Assembly: GCF_018622995.1 (NCBI RefSeq)
Contig: NZ_CP076022.1
Span: 682,001-746,000 of the forward strand
DNA: 64,000 nt
Direction: 5' to 3'
Source of the DNA: Arthrobacter jiangjiafuii
GTDB taxonomy: Bacteria; Actinomycetota; Actinomycetes; Actinomycetales; Micrococcaceae
The notes under the pieces are model-generated. The model made no database searches. It was given only the letters and a program-made list of their open reading frames with translations, and was not told the DNA's origin. The position numbers and the translations under genes are program-made. Shown in pieces: positions 17,824 to 25,986 of this stretch; the first letter of the stretch is position 1, and every line of letters starts with the position of its first letter.

Positions 17824-19062
17824 ATGGACACCTTGCCCCCGGAGGAAACTACTTCACCGCCGAAAGTAAGCCTCAAGCCCAACGCCAAGCGCACGGCGCT
17901 GCTCGGGGCGATGTTCCTGATGGCCACCAGTGCGATCGGCCCGGGCTTCATCACCCAGACCACCGTGTTCACCGTCCAGTTGGGTGCCGCGTTTGCCTTC
18001 GCGATCCTGGTCTCGATCCTGGTGGACATCGCGGTGCAGCTGAATGTCTGGCGGATCATCGGCGTCTCCGGCCTGCGGGCCCAGGTGCTGGGCAACAAGG
18101 TGCTCCCCGGCGCCGGCTGGGTGCTCGCCGGCCTGGTGTTCATCGGAGGACTGGTCTTCAACATCGGCAACATTGCCGGTACCGGGCTGGGCATGAATGC
18201 CATGTTTGGCCTGGATCCGAAGATCGGCGGGATCATTTCCGCCGCCGTCGCGATCCTGGTGTTCCTGTCCAAGAAGGCCGGACTGGCCCTGGACCGGATT
18301 GTGGTGCTGCTCGGCGCCGTCATGATCCTGCTGATGCTCTATGTAGCCGTCGTCGCGGCCCCGCCGGTGGGCGAGGCACTGAAAAACACCGTGCTGCCCG
18401 CGAAAGTGGACTTCCTGACCATCACCACGCTGATTGGCGGAACCGTGGGCGGGTACATCACCTACGCCGGTGCACACCGCCTGCTCGACTCCGGCACCAC
18501 CGGACCCGGCCACGTCAAGGACATCACCAAGGTCTCCCTGCTGGGCATCATCGTCACCGGCGTCATGCGGGTGCTGCTGTTCCTGGCGATCCTGGGCGTG
18601 GTGTCCTCCGGCGTGGCGCTGGCCGGCGACAACATGGCCGCCGACGCGTTCCTGGCCGCCGCGGGCCAAATCGGCCTGCGCATGTTCGGCATCGTTTTCT
18701 GGGCCGCAGCCCTGACCTCGGTCATCGGCGCCGCCTACACCTCGGTGTCCTTCGTGACCACGCCGGCCACCAAGGACCGCACCCGCAGCCTGATCACTGT
18801 CGCGTTCATTGCGTTCTGCGCCGCCGTCTACCTGTTGCTCGGCCAGGCGCCGCAGACACTGCTCGTGTTCGCCGGCGCGTTCAACGGACTGATCCTACCG
18901 CTGGGGTTCGGCATCCTGCTGTACGCGGCATGGCGGCGCCGGGACCTGCTGAATGGGTACGATTATCCGAAGTGGCTGCTGGGCGTCGGTGTCCTGGCCT
19001 GGCTGTTGACCCTGTTCCTGGGCTGGAAGTCGCTCTCCGGCCTGGCCGCTCTGTGGCAGTAG
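17824..19062 (+). CDS. NRAMP-related carrier without metal motif, copy 2 (5-oxoproline locus)
   Basis: A 412-residue paralogue of the preceding gene, with the same GPGFITQTT first-helix motif and near-identical blocks such as VQLNVWRIIGVSGLRAQ and GGTVGGYITYAGAHR. The N-terminal tail is shorter. The ATG at 17824 is used because sequence before it is unlike copy 1 and overlaps the operator region. It has its own promoter region with two GntR-like boxes, and it forms a unit with the DUF1445 gene 8 bases downstream. Copies 1 and 2 therefore seem separately regulated. Confidence 0.82.
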   Translation: MDTLPPEETTSPPKVSLKPNAKRTALLGAMFLMATSAIGPGFITQTTVFTVQLGAAFAFAILVSILVDIAVQLNVWRIIGVSGLRAQVLGNKVLPGAGWVLAGLVFIGGLVFNIGNIAGTGLGMNAMFGLDPKIGGIISAAVAILVFLSKKAGLALDRIVVLLGAVMILLMLYVAVVAAPPVGEALKNTVLPAKVDFLTITTLIGGTVGGYITYAGAHRLLDSGTTGPGHVKDITKVSLLGIIVTGVMRVLLFLAILGVVSSGVALAGDNMAADAFLAAAGQIGLRMFGIVFWAAALTSVIGAAYTSVSFVTTPATKDRTRSLITVAFIAFCAAVYLLLGQAPQTLLVFAGAFNGLILPLGFGILLYAAWRRRDLLNGYDYPKWLLGVGVLAWLLTLFLGWKSLSGLAALWQ

Positions 19063-19070
19063 GAGGAGCC

Positions 19071-19865
19071 GTGTCCCTGGAAGCCGTTTCCCGCGCTGAA
19101 ATCACTCCTGCCGAGGCCCGCCGCCTCTTCCGCGACGGCCTGGTCACGCCCACCGCCGGCTGGTCCGCCGGTTACGCGCAGGCGAATCTGATCATTGTGC
19201 CCAAGGCGCAGGCCTTCGACATTCTGCTCTTCGCCCAGCGCAACCCGAAGTCCTGTCCGATCCTGGGTGTGCTCGACGCCGGCGAAACCTCCGGCCCGCT
19301 GTTGGCCGGCGGCGACATCCGCACCGACCTGCCGCGGTACACGGTCTATGTGGACGGCGAGAAGGTGGCCGATCCGACCGACATCACCGAGTACTGGCGC
19401 GATGACCTGGTGACCTTCATCGTCGGCTGCAGCTTCACCTTCGAGGCTGCGCTGCAGGAAGGCGGCATCCGGATCGCGCACATCGACCAGGGCACCAACG
19501 TGCCGATGTACCGCACCTCGGTCCGCTGCGAGCCCGCCGGTGAGATCAGCGGACCGCTGGTGGTCTCGATGCGGCCGGTGCCGGCGTCCCAGATACCCGA
19601 CGCCGTCCGGATCACCGCCCGCTATCCGGCCGTGCACGGGGCGCCCGTGCACATCGGCAACCCGGAGGAGCTGGGTATTTCGGACCTGTCCCGGCCCGAT
19701 TTCGGGGATCCCGTGGAGATTCCGGAGGGGTATGTGCCGGTGTTCTGGGCCTGTGGCGTCACGCCGCAGGCGGCGGTCATGGAGTCGAAGCCGTCGCTGG
19801 CGATCGGCCACGCGCCCGGGCACATGCTCATCACCGACGCCCGGGACAGCTCCTACCTGGTCTGA
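19071..19865 (+). CDS. DUF1445 / YcsI-type putative hydro-lyase
   Basis: The 264-residue protein starts at GTG 19071 with AGGAGG 4 bases upstream. It matches the DUF1445 family (B. subtilis YcsI; one domain of mammalian D-glutamate cyclase): TAGWSAGYAQANLIIVPK, FLLFAQRNP-like FDILLFAQRNPKSCP, FIVGCSFTFEAAL and the ending FWACGVTPQAAVMESKPSLA with HAPGHMLITD. It probably acts on 5-oxoproline, D-glutamate or a related cyclised acid. Catalytic residues are not established to my knowledge. It is co-transcribed with the second carrier, and its partners PxpA and PxpBC lie on the opposite strand nearby. Confidence 0.82.
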   Translation: MSLEAVSRAEITPAEARRLFRDGLVTPTAGWSAGYAQANLIIVPKAQAFDILLFAQRNPKSCPILGVLDAGETSGPLLAGGDIRTDLPRYTVYVDGEKVADPTDITEYWRDDLVTFIVGCSFTFEAALQEGGIRIAHIDQGTNVPMYRTSVRCEPAGEISGPLVVSMRPVPASQIPDAVRITARYPAVHGAPVHIGNPEELGISDLSRPDFGDPVEIPEGYVPVFWACGVTPQAAVMESKPSLAIGHAPGHMLITDARDSSYLV

Positions 19866-19919
19866 CCGGGCGCTTGAATCGCTTCGTGCCGGCGGCCACC
19901 GGCCGGCGCTGGCTCCTGT

Positions 19920-20045
19920 CGCCGCCGAGTGTCGGGATAATGCTGCTTCTCCCCGCCGAGGGTCGGGATAATGCCGCTTTCAGCGCTCCGAGTGAGCGTT
20001 ATCCCGACAATGGACGACGGGAGTGGGCGTTATCCCGACACCGGA
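19920..20045. repeat. Inverted array of 31-bp-spaced TGTCGGGATAAYGC boxes
   Basis: Two forward boxes (TGTCGGGATAATG from 19930; GGTCGGGATAATG from 19961) face two reverse boxes (CGTTATCCCGACA, with CCCGACA at 20003 and 20034). Spacing is 31 bases on each side and the array is symmetric about 19985. The inner forward-to-reverse span is 49 bases, as in the array at 9011-9180. It fills the gap between the convergent DUF1445 and GntR genes. Function is unknown; terminator, REP-like or protein-binding roles are all possible. Confidence 0.88.
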
Positions 20046-20073
20046 TGATGCCGAGGGAATGCTACAAAGGCGG

Positions 20074-20733
20074 CTACGCGCCCAGATGGCCCAGCAGCTC
20101 GGCCTCGGCGGCATCAAGGTAGCCCCGCAGCGCGTCGGAGGCCTCGGCCCGGCGGTCGGCCCGGAGCAGCTCCACCAGCGCGGCGTTTTCCTCGACATAG
20201 CGGGAATGGAAGTCCGGCTGCGAGCTCATGGCGTGGAACACCAGCCGCATCTCGGCCAGCACCCGGGCCATCATCTGCTGCAGCTGGGCGCTGCCGGACA
20301 TAGCGACCAGCGCCTCGTGGAAGGCCTGGTTGGCGGCGGCCATCGCCGGCACATCGGCGTCGGCCTTCGCGGCGCGGGCCACGGAGACCACGGCGTCGAG
20401 CCGCTCCAGATCCAGTGCCGGGCCCCACAACACGGCGGCGGGCTCCAGCATTCGGCGGACCCGGTAGATTTCCCGGACGGAATCGGCGTCGGGAGCCGCC
20501 ACAAACACGCCGCGGTGCGGAAAACGGGTCACCACGGACTCGAGGCTGAGCATGGTGAAGGCCTCGCGCAGGGTGTTGCGGGAGACCTGCATGGACGCGG
20601 CGAGCTGCTGCTCGGAGAGTTTCGCGCCCGGCGGCAGTTCACCGGCGGCGATCCGGCTGCGCAGCACGTCCGCCACCCAGACCGTGGTGTTGGCATGGTC
20701 GGAGCGTTCGGACGTGATGTCCCCCAGGTTCAC
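20074..20733 (-). CDS. GntR/FadR-family regulator of the 5-oxoproline locus
   Basis: A 219-residue FadR-type regulator. The winged helix is near residues 20-75 (KLSEQQLAASMQVSRNTLRE, then TRFPHRGVFVA), and an all-helical FCD ligand domain follows with metal-type residues in YRVRRMLEP, NQAFHEALVA and RYVEENAALVELL. The start is set at GTG 20733 because AGGGAG lies 6 bases upstream; the ATG two codons earlier abuts the same site. It lies between the two 5-oxoproline transcription units and probably binds the ATTGTTCAACAAT boxes before both. It takes the place of the IclR-type KipR found in Bacillus. Confidence 0.85.
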   Translation of the reverse strand: MNLGDITSERSDHANTTVWVADVLRSRIAAGELPPGAKLSEQQLAASMQVSRNTLREAFTMLSLESVVTRFPHRGVFVAAPDADSVREIYRVRRMLEPAAVLWGPALDLERLDAVVSVARAAKADADVPAMAAANQAFHEALVAMSGSAQLQQMMARVLAEMRLVFHAMSSQPDFHSRYVEENAALVELLRADRRAEASDALRGYLDAAEAELLGHLGA

Positions 20734-20786
20734 AAGCATCTCCCTAATCTACTGGGCAGGAAGGTCCCTGCTGGGCAGGAAGAGAA

Positions 20787-20828
20787 TCCTTCAGCGCCGG
20801 CCATAGGGGGACGGCCGGCACTGAAGGA
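20787..20828 (-). terminator. Rho-independent-like terminator of the pxpA-pxpBC-accC operon
   Basis: TCCTTCAGCGCCGGCC and GGCCGGCACTGAAGGA form a 16-bp stem with one mismatch around a 10-base loop. It begins 6 bases past the biotin carboxylase stop on the minus strand. Confidence 0.75.
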
Positions 20829-20833
20829 AGATT

Positions 20834-22570
20834 TTAGGAGCCGATCCGGCCCAGGGAGTCCCCGCGGCCGACGGCGGTACCGGCTTCCAGCGCGGCGCGG
20901 ACAAAGGTGCCGGCACGGTCGGCACGGACGGTGGTTTCCATTTTCATCGCCTCGAGCACGGCAACCGGGTCGCCCTCGGCCAGCTCTGCGCCGTCGTCGG
21001 CCAGCCATTTGACCAGGTTCCCGGCCATCGGCGAGGCCAGGGACCCGTCGTCGTCGGCCGCTGCCACAGGAGCCGTACCTTCACCGGCAGCGCCGCCGGC
21101 GCGCAGCGCGTTCAGCAGCGCGGCAGGCACCCCGAGCGCGACGGCGCGGCCGTCGACATCGATCGTGATCGTCTCGCGCTCGGCACCGGGCATGGCCGCG
21201 GCGATCTCCGGGGAGGCGGCCAGCGGCTCGGCGAATTCGGACTCGATCCACGTCGTGTAGACGCCCAGTTCATCGCCCCGGTTGAAGGCCTCGGAACGGA
21301 CCACGGCGCGGTGGAAGGGCAGGACCGTCGGCAGGCCGCGGATCACGATCTCATCCAGGGCCGCCCGGGCCCGGCGCAGCGCCTGCGGCCGGTCCTCGCC
21401 CCAGACAATCAGCTTGGCCATCAGCGAGTCGTACTCGGCGGGCACCACCGAGCCGGAGCGGACGCCGGAATCCACCCGGATCCCGGGACCGGTGGGCGGC
21501 TCGAAGGCCTCCACCGGGCCGGGCGCGGGCAGGAACCCGCGGGCGGCATCCTCGGCGTTGAGCCGGAACTCGAAGGCATGTCCGTGCGGCACCGGATCCT
21601 CGGTGATGGACAGGGGCAGGCCGTCGGCGATGCGGAACTGCTCCCGGACCAGGTCCACGCCGGTGGTTTCCTCGGTCACCGGATGCTCGACCTGGAGGCG
21701 GGTGTTGACCTCAAGGAAGCTGATCAGACCGTCGGGGGAGACCAGATATTCCACCGTTCCGGCGCCGGTGTAGCCGGCCTCGCGGCAGATGGCCTTGGCC
21801 GAGGCGTGAATGGTGGCGCGCTGCTCGTCGGTCAGGAACGGTGCCGGGGCTTCCTCCACCAGTTTCTGGTTCCGGCGCTGCAGGGAGCAGTCGCGGGTGC
21901 CGACGACGACGACGTTGCCGTGCGTATCGGCCAGCACCTGGGCCTCCACATGCCGGGGCTTATCCAGGAACCGCTCGGCAAAGCACTCGCCGCGGCCGAA
22001 CGCGGAGACGGCTTCGCGGACGGCGGATTCAAAGGCGTCCTCCACGTCTTCGAGCCGGCGGGCGATCTTCATGCCGCGTCCGCCGCCGCCGAAGGCCGCC
22101 TTGATTGCCACCGGCAGTCCGTGCTCTTCGGCGAACGCGCGGACCTGTTCGGCGCTTTCCGCCGGTCCGGGGGTGCCGGGCACCAGCGGGGCTCCGGCGC
22201 GGACGGCGATGTCGCGGGCGGTGACCTTGTTGCCCAGGTCGCGGATCGCCTGCGGGGTGGGGCCGATCCAGGTCAGTCCGGCGTCGAGCACGGCCTGCGC
22301 AAAGTCGGCGTTCTCGGACAGGAACCCGTAGCCGGGATGCACGCCGTCGGCCCCGGCCAGCTGCGCGGCCTCGATCAGCTTGGGAATGTTCAGGTAGGTG
22401 TCGGCGCCGGCGGCTCCGTGCAGCGGAACGGCCTCGTCGGCCAGGCGCACGTGGAGGGCGTCGGCGTCGGGATCCGAATACACGGCCACGGAGCCGATGC
22501 CGGCGTCGGCGCAGGCGCGGGCCACGCGCACGGCAATTTCACCGCGGTTGGCGATCAGGACCTTCTTCAT
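20834..22570 (-). CDS. Biotin carboxylase fused to biotin carboxyl carrier domain
   Basis: A 578-residue acetyl/propionyl-CoA carboxylase alpha-type protein. Residues 1-450 are the ATP-grasp biotin carboxylase ([20 protein letters not shown] at the start, the glycine-rich loop FGGGGRGMK, and [18 protein letters not shown]). The C-terminal BCCP domain holds the biotinylated Lys543 in EAMKMET. No CoA carboxyltransferase gene is nearby. Instead it follows the PxpB-PxpC fusion, whose halves are homologous to the carboxyltransferase region of urea carboxylase. It may form a biotin-dependent complex for 5-oxoproline or a similar compound. Its start overlaps the pxpBC stop by 4 bases. Confidence 0.88.
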   Translation of the reverse strand: MKKVLIANRGEIAVRVARACADAGIGSVAVYSDPDADALHVRLADEAVPLHGAAGADTYLNIPKLIEAAQLAGADGVHPGYGFLSENADFAQAVLDAGLTWIGPTPQAIRDLGNKVTARDIAVRAGAPLVPGTPGPAESAEQVRAFAEEHGLPVAIKAAFGGGGRGMKIARRLEDVEDAFESAVREAVSAFGRGECFAERFLDKPRHVEAQVLADTHGNVVVVGTRDCSLQRRNQKLVEEAPAPFLTDEQRATIHASAKAICREAGYTGAGTVEYLVSPDGLISFLEVNTRLQVEHPVTEETTGVDLVREQFRIADGLPLSITEDPVPHGHAFEFRLNAEDAARGFLPAPGPVEAFEPPTGPGIRVDSGVRSGSVVPAEYDSLMAKLIVWGEDRPQALRRARAALDEIVIRGLPTVLPFHRAVVRSEAFNRGDELGVYTTWIESEFAEPLAASPEIAAAMPGAERETITIDVDGRAVALGVPAALLNALRAGGAAGEGTAPVAAADDDGSLASPMAGNLVKWLADDGAELAEGDPVAVLEAMKMETTVRADRAGTFVRAALEAGTAVGRGDSLGRIGS

Positions 22571-24387
22571 GGGGTTCCTTCCGGAAACAGTGCGGCGGCC
22601 GCGTCGGGGGAGAGCGGAGCCAGGGTATCGGGGTTCACGAAAACAAAACGGACGGGATAGCCCGGCGGCAGCTGCGCGGCGAGCGGCAGGTCCTGCGGCA
22701 CGACGGCGGCAATCACCGGATAGCCGCCGGTCACCGGATGGTCGGCCAGGAACAGGACGGGAAGGCCCGACGGCGGGACCTGCAGCGAACCGGCCACCAC
22801 GCCTTCGCTGGGCAGTTCACCGTCCCGGACCCGGCTCAGCGGGTGTGCTTCCGGGTCCTCGGGGTCGGTTTCCAGCCGGACACCGATCCGGTTGGACTCG
22901 TTGGTGGTGCGCCAGGTGTGGTCGGTCAGGGCCTGCGCCGCGTCCGGGCCGAACCAGTCCTGCCGGGGACCGGCGGTGATGCGCAGCTCGGTGGGGGTCC
23001 GGCCGTCGCCGAGGGCATCCAAGGCGCCGGGCTCGGGTGCGCCCACCGGCGATGTGCCGGCCACCGGGCCGACCGGCAACCGGGCGCCGGCTTCCAGCGG
23101 TGCCGGACCGATGCCGCTCATGGAATCGGTGCTGCGGCTGCCCAGGACCGGTTCGACCGCGAAACCCCCGCGGGCCGCCAGATAGGAGCGGACTCCGCGG
23201 AACGGGGTGCCGAGCGTCAGGGTTTCGCCGTCGAGCAGGGCGAACGGGGTGTTCAGGGGTGCCGGCCGGTCGCGGGAGCCGTCGGGGGAGACGACGGCGG
23301 CGGGAACCTCGGCACCGGCCAGGGCCAGGACCGTGTCGCCGTCGGCAACGACTTCGAGGCCGCCGAACAGGTTCTCAATCACCGCGGCCGTCGCCGGATT
23401 GCCCACCAGACGGTTGGCCTGCCGGGCGGAACGGAGATCGGCGGCGCCGGCGGCTGAAACGCCCAGGTCCGCAAAGCCGGGGCGGCCCAGATCCTGAACC
23501 AGGGACTGCAGGCCGGGAGCTTTGATCTCCAGCCAGCTCTGGTCACCTTGGTTGGGATGAGAAGTCTCATCGTCCCTTAGCGCTGCGGATCCTCCCTCCG
23601 CCTCGCGAGCTCGGTGAGGGGACCCTGATCCTTCGCTGCTCGCTCGTTCCTCCCTCGGCGATGCGGGACTCACGAGACTCCCCATCCCCTCGGCACCTGT
23701 CGTTGCGGGTAGGTCAGAGGCAGCCCGATCCTGCGTTTCTTGGGTGGTTAGGTGAACCAGTTCGCGGACGGGATTGAAGATGACGTGATCGCCGGGGCGG
23801 ATCAGGGCGGGGTCGGGGCGGTCGAGGTCCCACATCACGGCGTTGGTGCGGCCGATCAGCTGCCAGCCGCCGGGGGATTCGCGCGGATAGACCGCTGAGT
23901 ACTCGCCGGCCAGGGCCACTGAGCCGGCAGGCACGGCAGTGCGCGGGCTGTTGCGCCGGGGCACGTTCAGGACCGGATCGCCGCCGGTGAGGTAGGTGAA
24001 GCCGGGCGCGAATCCGCCGAAGCCGCCCATCCAGGAACTGCCCGTATGGGCCTTGATCACGGCGTCCTCGGACAGGCCGGTGAGGCGCGCCACCTCGGCG
24101 AGGTCACCGCCGTCGTACACGGTATCGATGGTGACGGTACGGGCCTCGGGCAGCTCGGCATGGGTCAGGTCCAGGGCCCGGATCTGCGCGGCAGCCGACA
24201 CGGTTTCGCGGCGCCCGGCGAAGCGGACCAGGACGGTGGCAGCGGCGGCGAGGACATCGACCTGACCGGGCAACGGGTGCGCCTTGAGCTGGGCATGCAG
24301 GGCGGTGACGTCGGCCAGGGACGCGAGTTCAACCAGCAGGGCCCGGGTTCCGGCGGGGCGGATGCCGGTGACCGCCGACCCGGTCAT
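22567..24387 (-). CDS. pxpBC: Fused 5-oxoprolinase subunits PxpB-PxpC (KipI-KipA type)
   Basis: The 606-residue protein joins PxpB (residues about 1-225: [50 protein letters not shown]) to PxpC (about 285-606: [58 protein letters not shown]). PxpABC cleaves 5-oxoproline to glutamate using ATP. The 60-residue Ser/Glu/Gly-rich linker is largely encoded by a 135-bp element with terminal inverted repeats (23554-23688) that keeps the frame open. It is coupled by 4-base overlaps to pxpA upstream and the biotin carboxylase downstream. Natural pxpBC fusions exist; the linker here is unusual. Confidence 0.88.
   Translation of the reverse strand: MTGSAVTGIRPAGTRALLVELASLADVTALHAQLKAHPLPGQVDVLAAAATVLVRFAGRRETVSAAAQIRALDLTHAELPEARTVTIDTVYDGGDLAEVARLTGLSEDAVIKAHTGSSWMGGFGGFAPGFTYLTGGDPVLNVPRRNSPRTAVPAGSVALAGEYSAVYPRESPGGWQLIGRTNAVMWDLDRPDPALIRPGDHVIFNPVRELVHLTTQETQDRAASDLPATTGAEGMGSLVSPASPREERASSEGSGSPHRAREAEGGSAALRDDETSHPNQGDQSWLEIKAPGLQSLVQDLGRPGFADLGVSAAGAADLRSARQANRLVGNPATAAVIENLFGGLEVVADGDTVLALAGAEVPAAVVSPDGSRDRPAPLNTPFALLDGETLTLGTPFRGVRSYLAARGGFAVEPVLGSRSTDSMSGIGPAPLEAGARLPVGPVAGTSPVGAPEPGALDALGDGRTPTELRITAGPRQDWFGPDAAQALTDHTWRTTNESNRIGVRLETDPEDPEAHPLSRVRDGELPSEGVVAGSLQVPPSGLPVLFLADHPVTGGYPVIAAVVPQDLPLAAQLPPGYPVRFVFVNPDTLAPLSPDAAAALFPEGTP
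23554..23688. mobile_element. MITE-like 135-bp element with terminal inverted repeats, inside pxpBC
   Basis: The ends 23554-23576 and 23665-23688 are inverted copies of about 23-24 bases sharing GGGATG, AGTCTC and GTCCC blocks, with about four substitutions and one indel. The interior has two GGATCCTCCCTCCG/GTTCCTCCCTCGG-like parts. Composition and the Ser/Arg/Glu-rich translation differ from the flanking conserved domains. It encodes no protein of its own. It looks like a small non-autonomous element that became coding linker. No clear target duplication was found. Confidence 0.6.
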
Positions 24388-25142
24388 ACGAAGCTCTGGA
24401 TGGTGACGCCGGCGTTTTCCAGTCCGGTGCGGACCGCCCGGGCCATGGTGACGGCGCCGGGAGTGTCGCCGTGCACGCAGATCGACGCGGCATCGATGCG
24501 GATGTCGGTGCCGTCCACCGCGGTGATGGTGCCCTCGGTCGCGAGCCGGACCATGTTGGCGGTGACCTGATCGGCGTCGTGCAGCACGGCGTTGGGCTCG
24601 CGGCGGGACACCAGGGTGCCGTCGGGATTGTAGTTGCGGTCGGCGAAGGCTTCGGCGACGCCGCGCAGTCCGGCGTCGGCGGCCTTGTCCAGGGCCACCG
24701 CGCCCGGCAGCAGCAGTACCGGCAGGTCCTTGTCGAAGGCGCGGATGGCATCGATGACGGCGGAGGCGTGGACCTCGTGGCGGACGATCGTGTTGTACAG
24801 CGCGCCGTGCGGCTTCACGTATTTGATCTCGGCGCCGGCGGCCCGGGCCATGGCCTGCAGGGCGCCGAGCTGGTAGAGGACGTCGTCGTGCAGCTCGGTG
24901 TAGGAGCAGTCCAGGAAGCGCCGGCCGAAGCCGGCCAGGTCGCGGTAGGCCACGTGGGCGCCGATGGTGACCCCGGCGGCGACGGCGTCGCGGCAGGTCT
25001 GCGCGATGGTGGACGGGTCGCCGGCGTGGAAGCCGCAGGCCACGTTTGCGCTGGAGACGGATTCAAAGATGGCGGCGTCGTCGCCCATGGTCCAGTTGCC
25101 GAAGGATTCTCCGACATCGCTGTTCAGATCGATTACCGGCAT
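24384..25142 (-). CDS. pxpA: 5-oxoprolinase subunit A (LamB/YcsF family)
   Basis: The 252-residue protein matches PxpA throughout: [14 protein letters not shown] at the N-terminus, [13 protein letters not shown] near residue 30, [15 protein letters not shown] near 61, [10 protein letters not shown] near 108, and [10 protein letters not shown] near 222. It is the metal-dependent deacetylase-like fold subunit acting with PxpB and PxpC to hydrolyse 5-oxo-L-proline to glutamate with ATP. GGGAGG lies 6 bases before the ATG. It is the first gene of a minus-strand operon whose upstream region holds a perfect GntR-type palindrome. Confidence 0.93.
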   Translation of the reverse strand: MPVIDLNSDVGESFGNWTMGDDAAIFESVSSANVACGFHAGDPSTIAQTCRDAVAAGVTIGAHVAYRDLAGFGRRFLDCSYTELHDDVLYQLGALQAMARAAGAEIKYVKPHGALYNTIVRHEVHASAVIDAIRAFDKDLPVLLLPGAVALDKAADAGLRGVAEAFADRNYNPDGTLVSRREPNAVLHDADQVTANMVRLATEGTITAVDGTDIRIDAASICVHGDTPGAVTMARAVRTGLENAGVTIQSFV

Positions 25143-25193
25143 GGCGGCCTCCCGTGCCTCAAATAGGAATTGGTATCCCTACAGTGTGCGCGA

Positions 25194-25895
25194 TCACGTT
25201 GGATTGTTCAACAATCTCTCCGGATGTTGCGGCAGGAGGCCGGCCAGGCCGTCGAGAATGATGGCCAGGCCCACGTCGAACTCGGCACTGAACCTGTAGT
25301 CCGGCTGCAGGGCGCGGTCCATGGCCATCTCCGCCAGGTAGGGCAGCTCATCCGCCGGGATGGAGCGGGCCATGGCCTGAACAACCTGGGGATCCGAGTC
25401 GGGCTTGCCGACCGGCAGGCCGGCTTCCTGCAGTGCGAAACCGTAGATGTAGCTGTCCATCAGGGCATAGGCGTGTCCGGCGGCGTCCAGCGAGAAGCCG
25501 GACCGGCGCAGGACGCCGAGGGTGGCGTTGTGGTGGCGCAGGTTGGCGGCGCCCGGGGTGGTGCGCGTTTCCATCAGGCCCACCGCCCAGGGGTGGCGGG
25601 CCAGTGCCGCCCGCATGCCGTGGGCGCGTGCTTCCATGGCCGCACGCCATCCGTCCGGCGCTTCCGAGGGCACCTCCACCTCGGAAAAGACGAGGTCAAC
25701 CAGCGCGTCCAGGATCTCGTCCTTGTTGGCCACGTGGTGGTACAGCGACATGGGTTTCGCGCCTAGGGCGTGGGCCAGGGAGCGCATGGTGAGGGCGCCG
25801 ATGCCGCTGCCGTCGGCGATCTCCGCCGCTCCGGCCAGCACACGCTCACGGGTCAGGGGAACGCGGGCGACGACGCCGGGCTGGGAAGTTTTCAT
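25194..25895 (-). CDS. TetR-family repressor
   Basis: A 233-residue regulator starting at MKTSQPGVVARVPLTRERVL; a longer in-frame extension crosses the operators and the divergent gene and is rejected. The HTH is ALTMRSLAHALGAKPMSLYH (residues about 37-56), followed by HVANKDEILDALVDLVF. The C-terminal ligand domain resembles the TetR_C tetracycline-type class (SGFSLDAAGHAYALMDSYIYGFA). Two exact palindromes lie between it and the divergent oxidoreductase, its likely target. Its 3' end overlaps the GntR box in front of pxpA, so the two loci abut tightly. Confidence 0.87.
   Translation of the reverse strand: MKTSQPGVVARVPLTRERVLAGAAEIADGSGIGALTMRSLAHALGAKPMSLYHHVANKDEILDALVDLVFSEVEVPSEAPDGWRAAMEARAHGMRAALARHPWAVGLMETRTTPGAANLRHHNATLGVLRRSGFSLDAAGHAYALMDSYIYGFALQEAGLPVGKPDSDPQVVQAMARSIPADELPYLAEMAMDRALQPDYRFSAEFDVGLAIILDGLAGLLPQHPERLLNNPT
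25202..25216. promoter_or_regulatory. Perfect GntR-type palindrome upstream of pxpA
   Basis: GATTGTTCAACAATC is a 15-base palindrome around a central C, 60 bases upstream of the pxpA start and inside the last codons of the TetR gene. It is the best copy of the box found twice at 17725-17761. Confidence 0.65.
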
Positions 25896-25915
25896 TCCCG
25901 CCACCCTATCGCGTT

Positions 25916-25950
25916 CGTACTTAGTACGGGTAGCGTTCGTACTAAGTACG
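25916..25950. promoter_or_regulatory. Two TetR operators between divergent genes
   Basis: CGTACTTAGTACG (25916-25928) and CGTACTAAGTACG (25938-25950) are two 13-base palindromes with centres 22 bases apart, about two helical turns. They lie between the TetR gene and the divergent oxidoreductase. TetR dimers could bind both on one DNA face and repress both genes. Confidence 0.75.
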
Positions 25951-25986
25951 GTCCGACGGGCCGCCACGTTTGAAAGGACCACGACC

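Noticed and set aside
16330-19062. Manganese/iron NRAMP transporters
   Set aside because: The DPGN and MPH metal-site motifs are absent in both copies, and the locus is built around 5-oxoproline enzymes.
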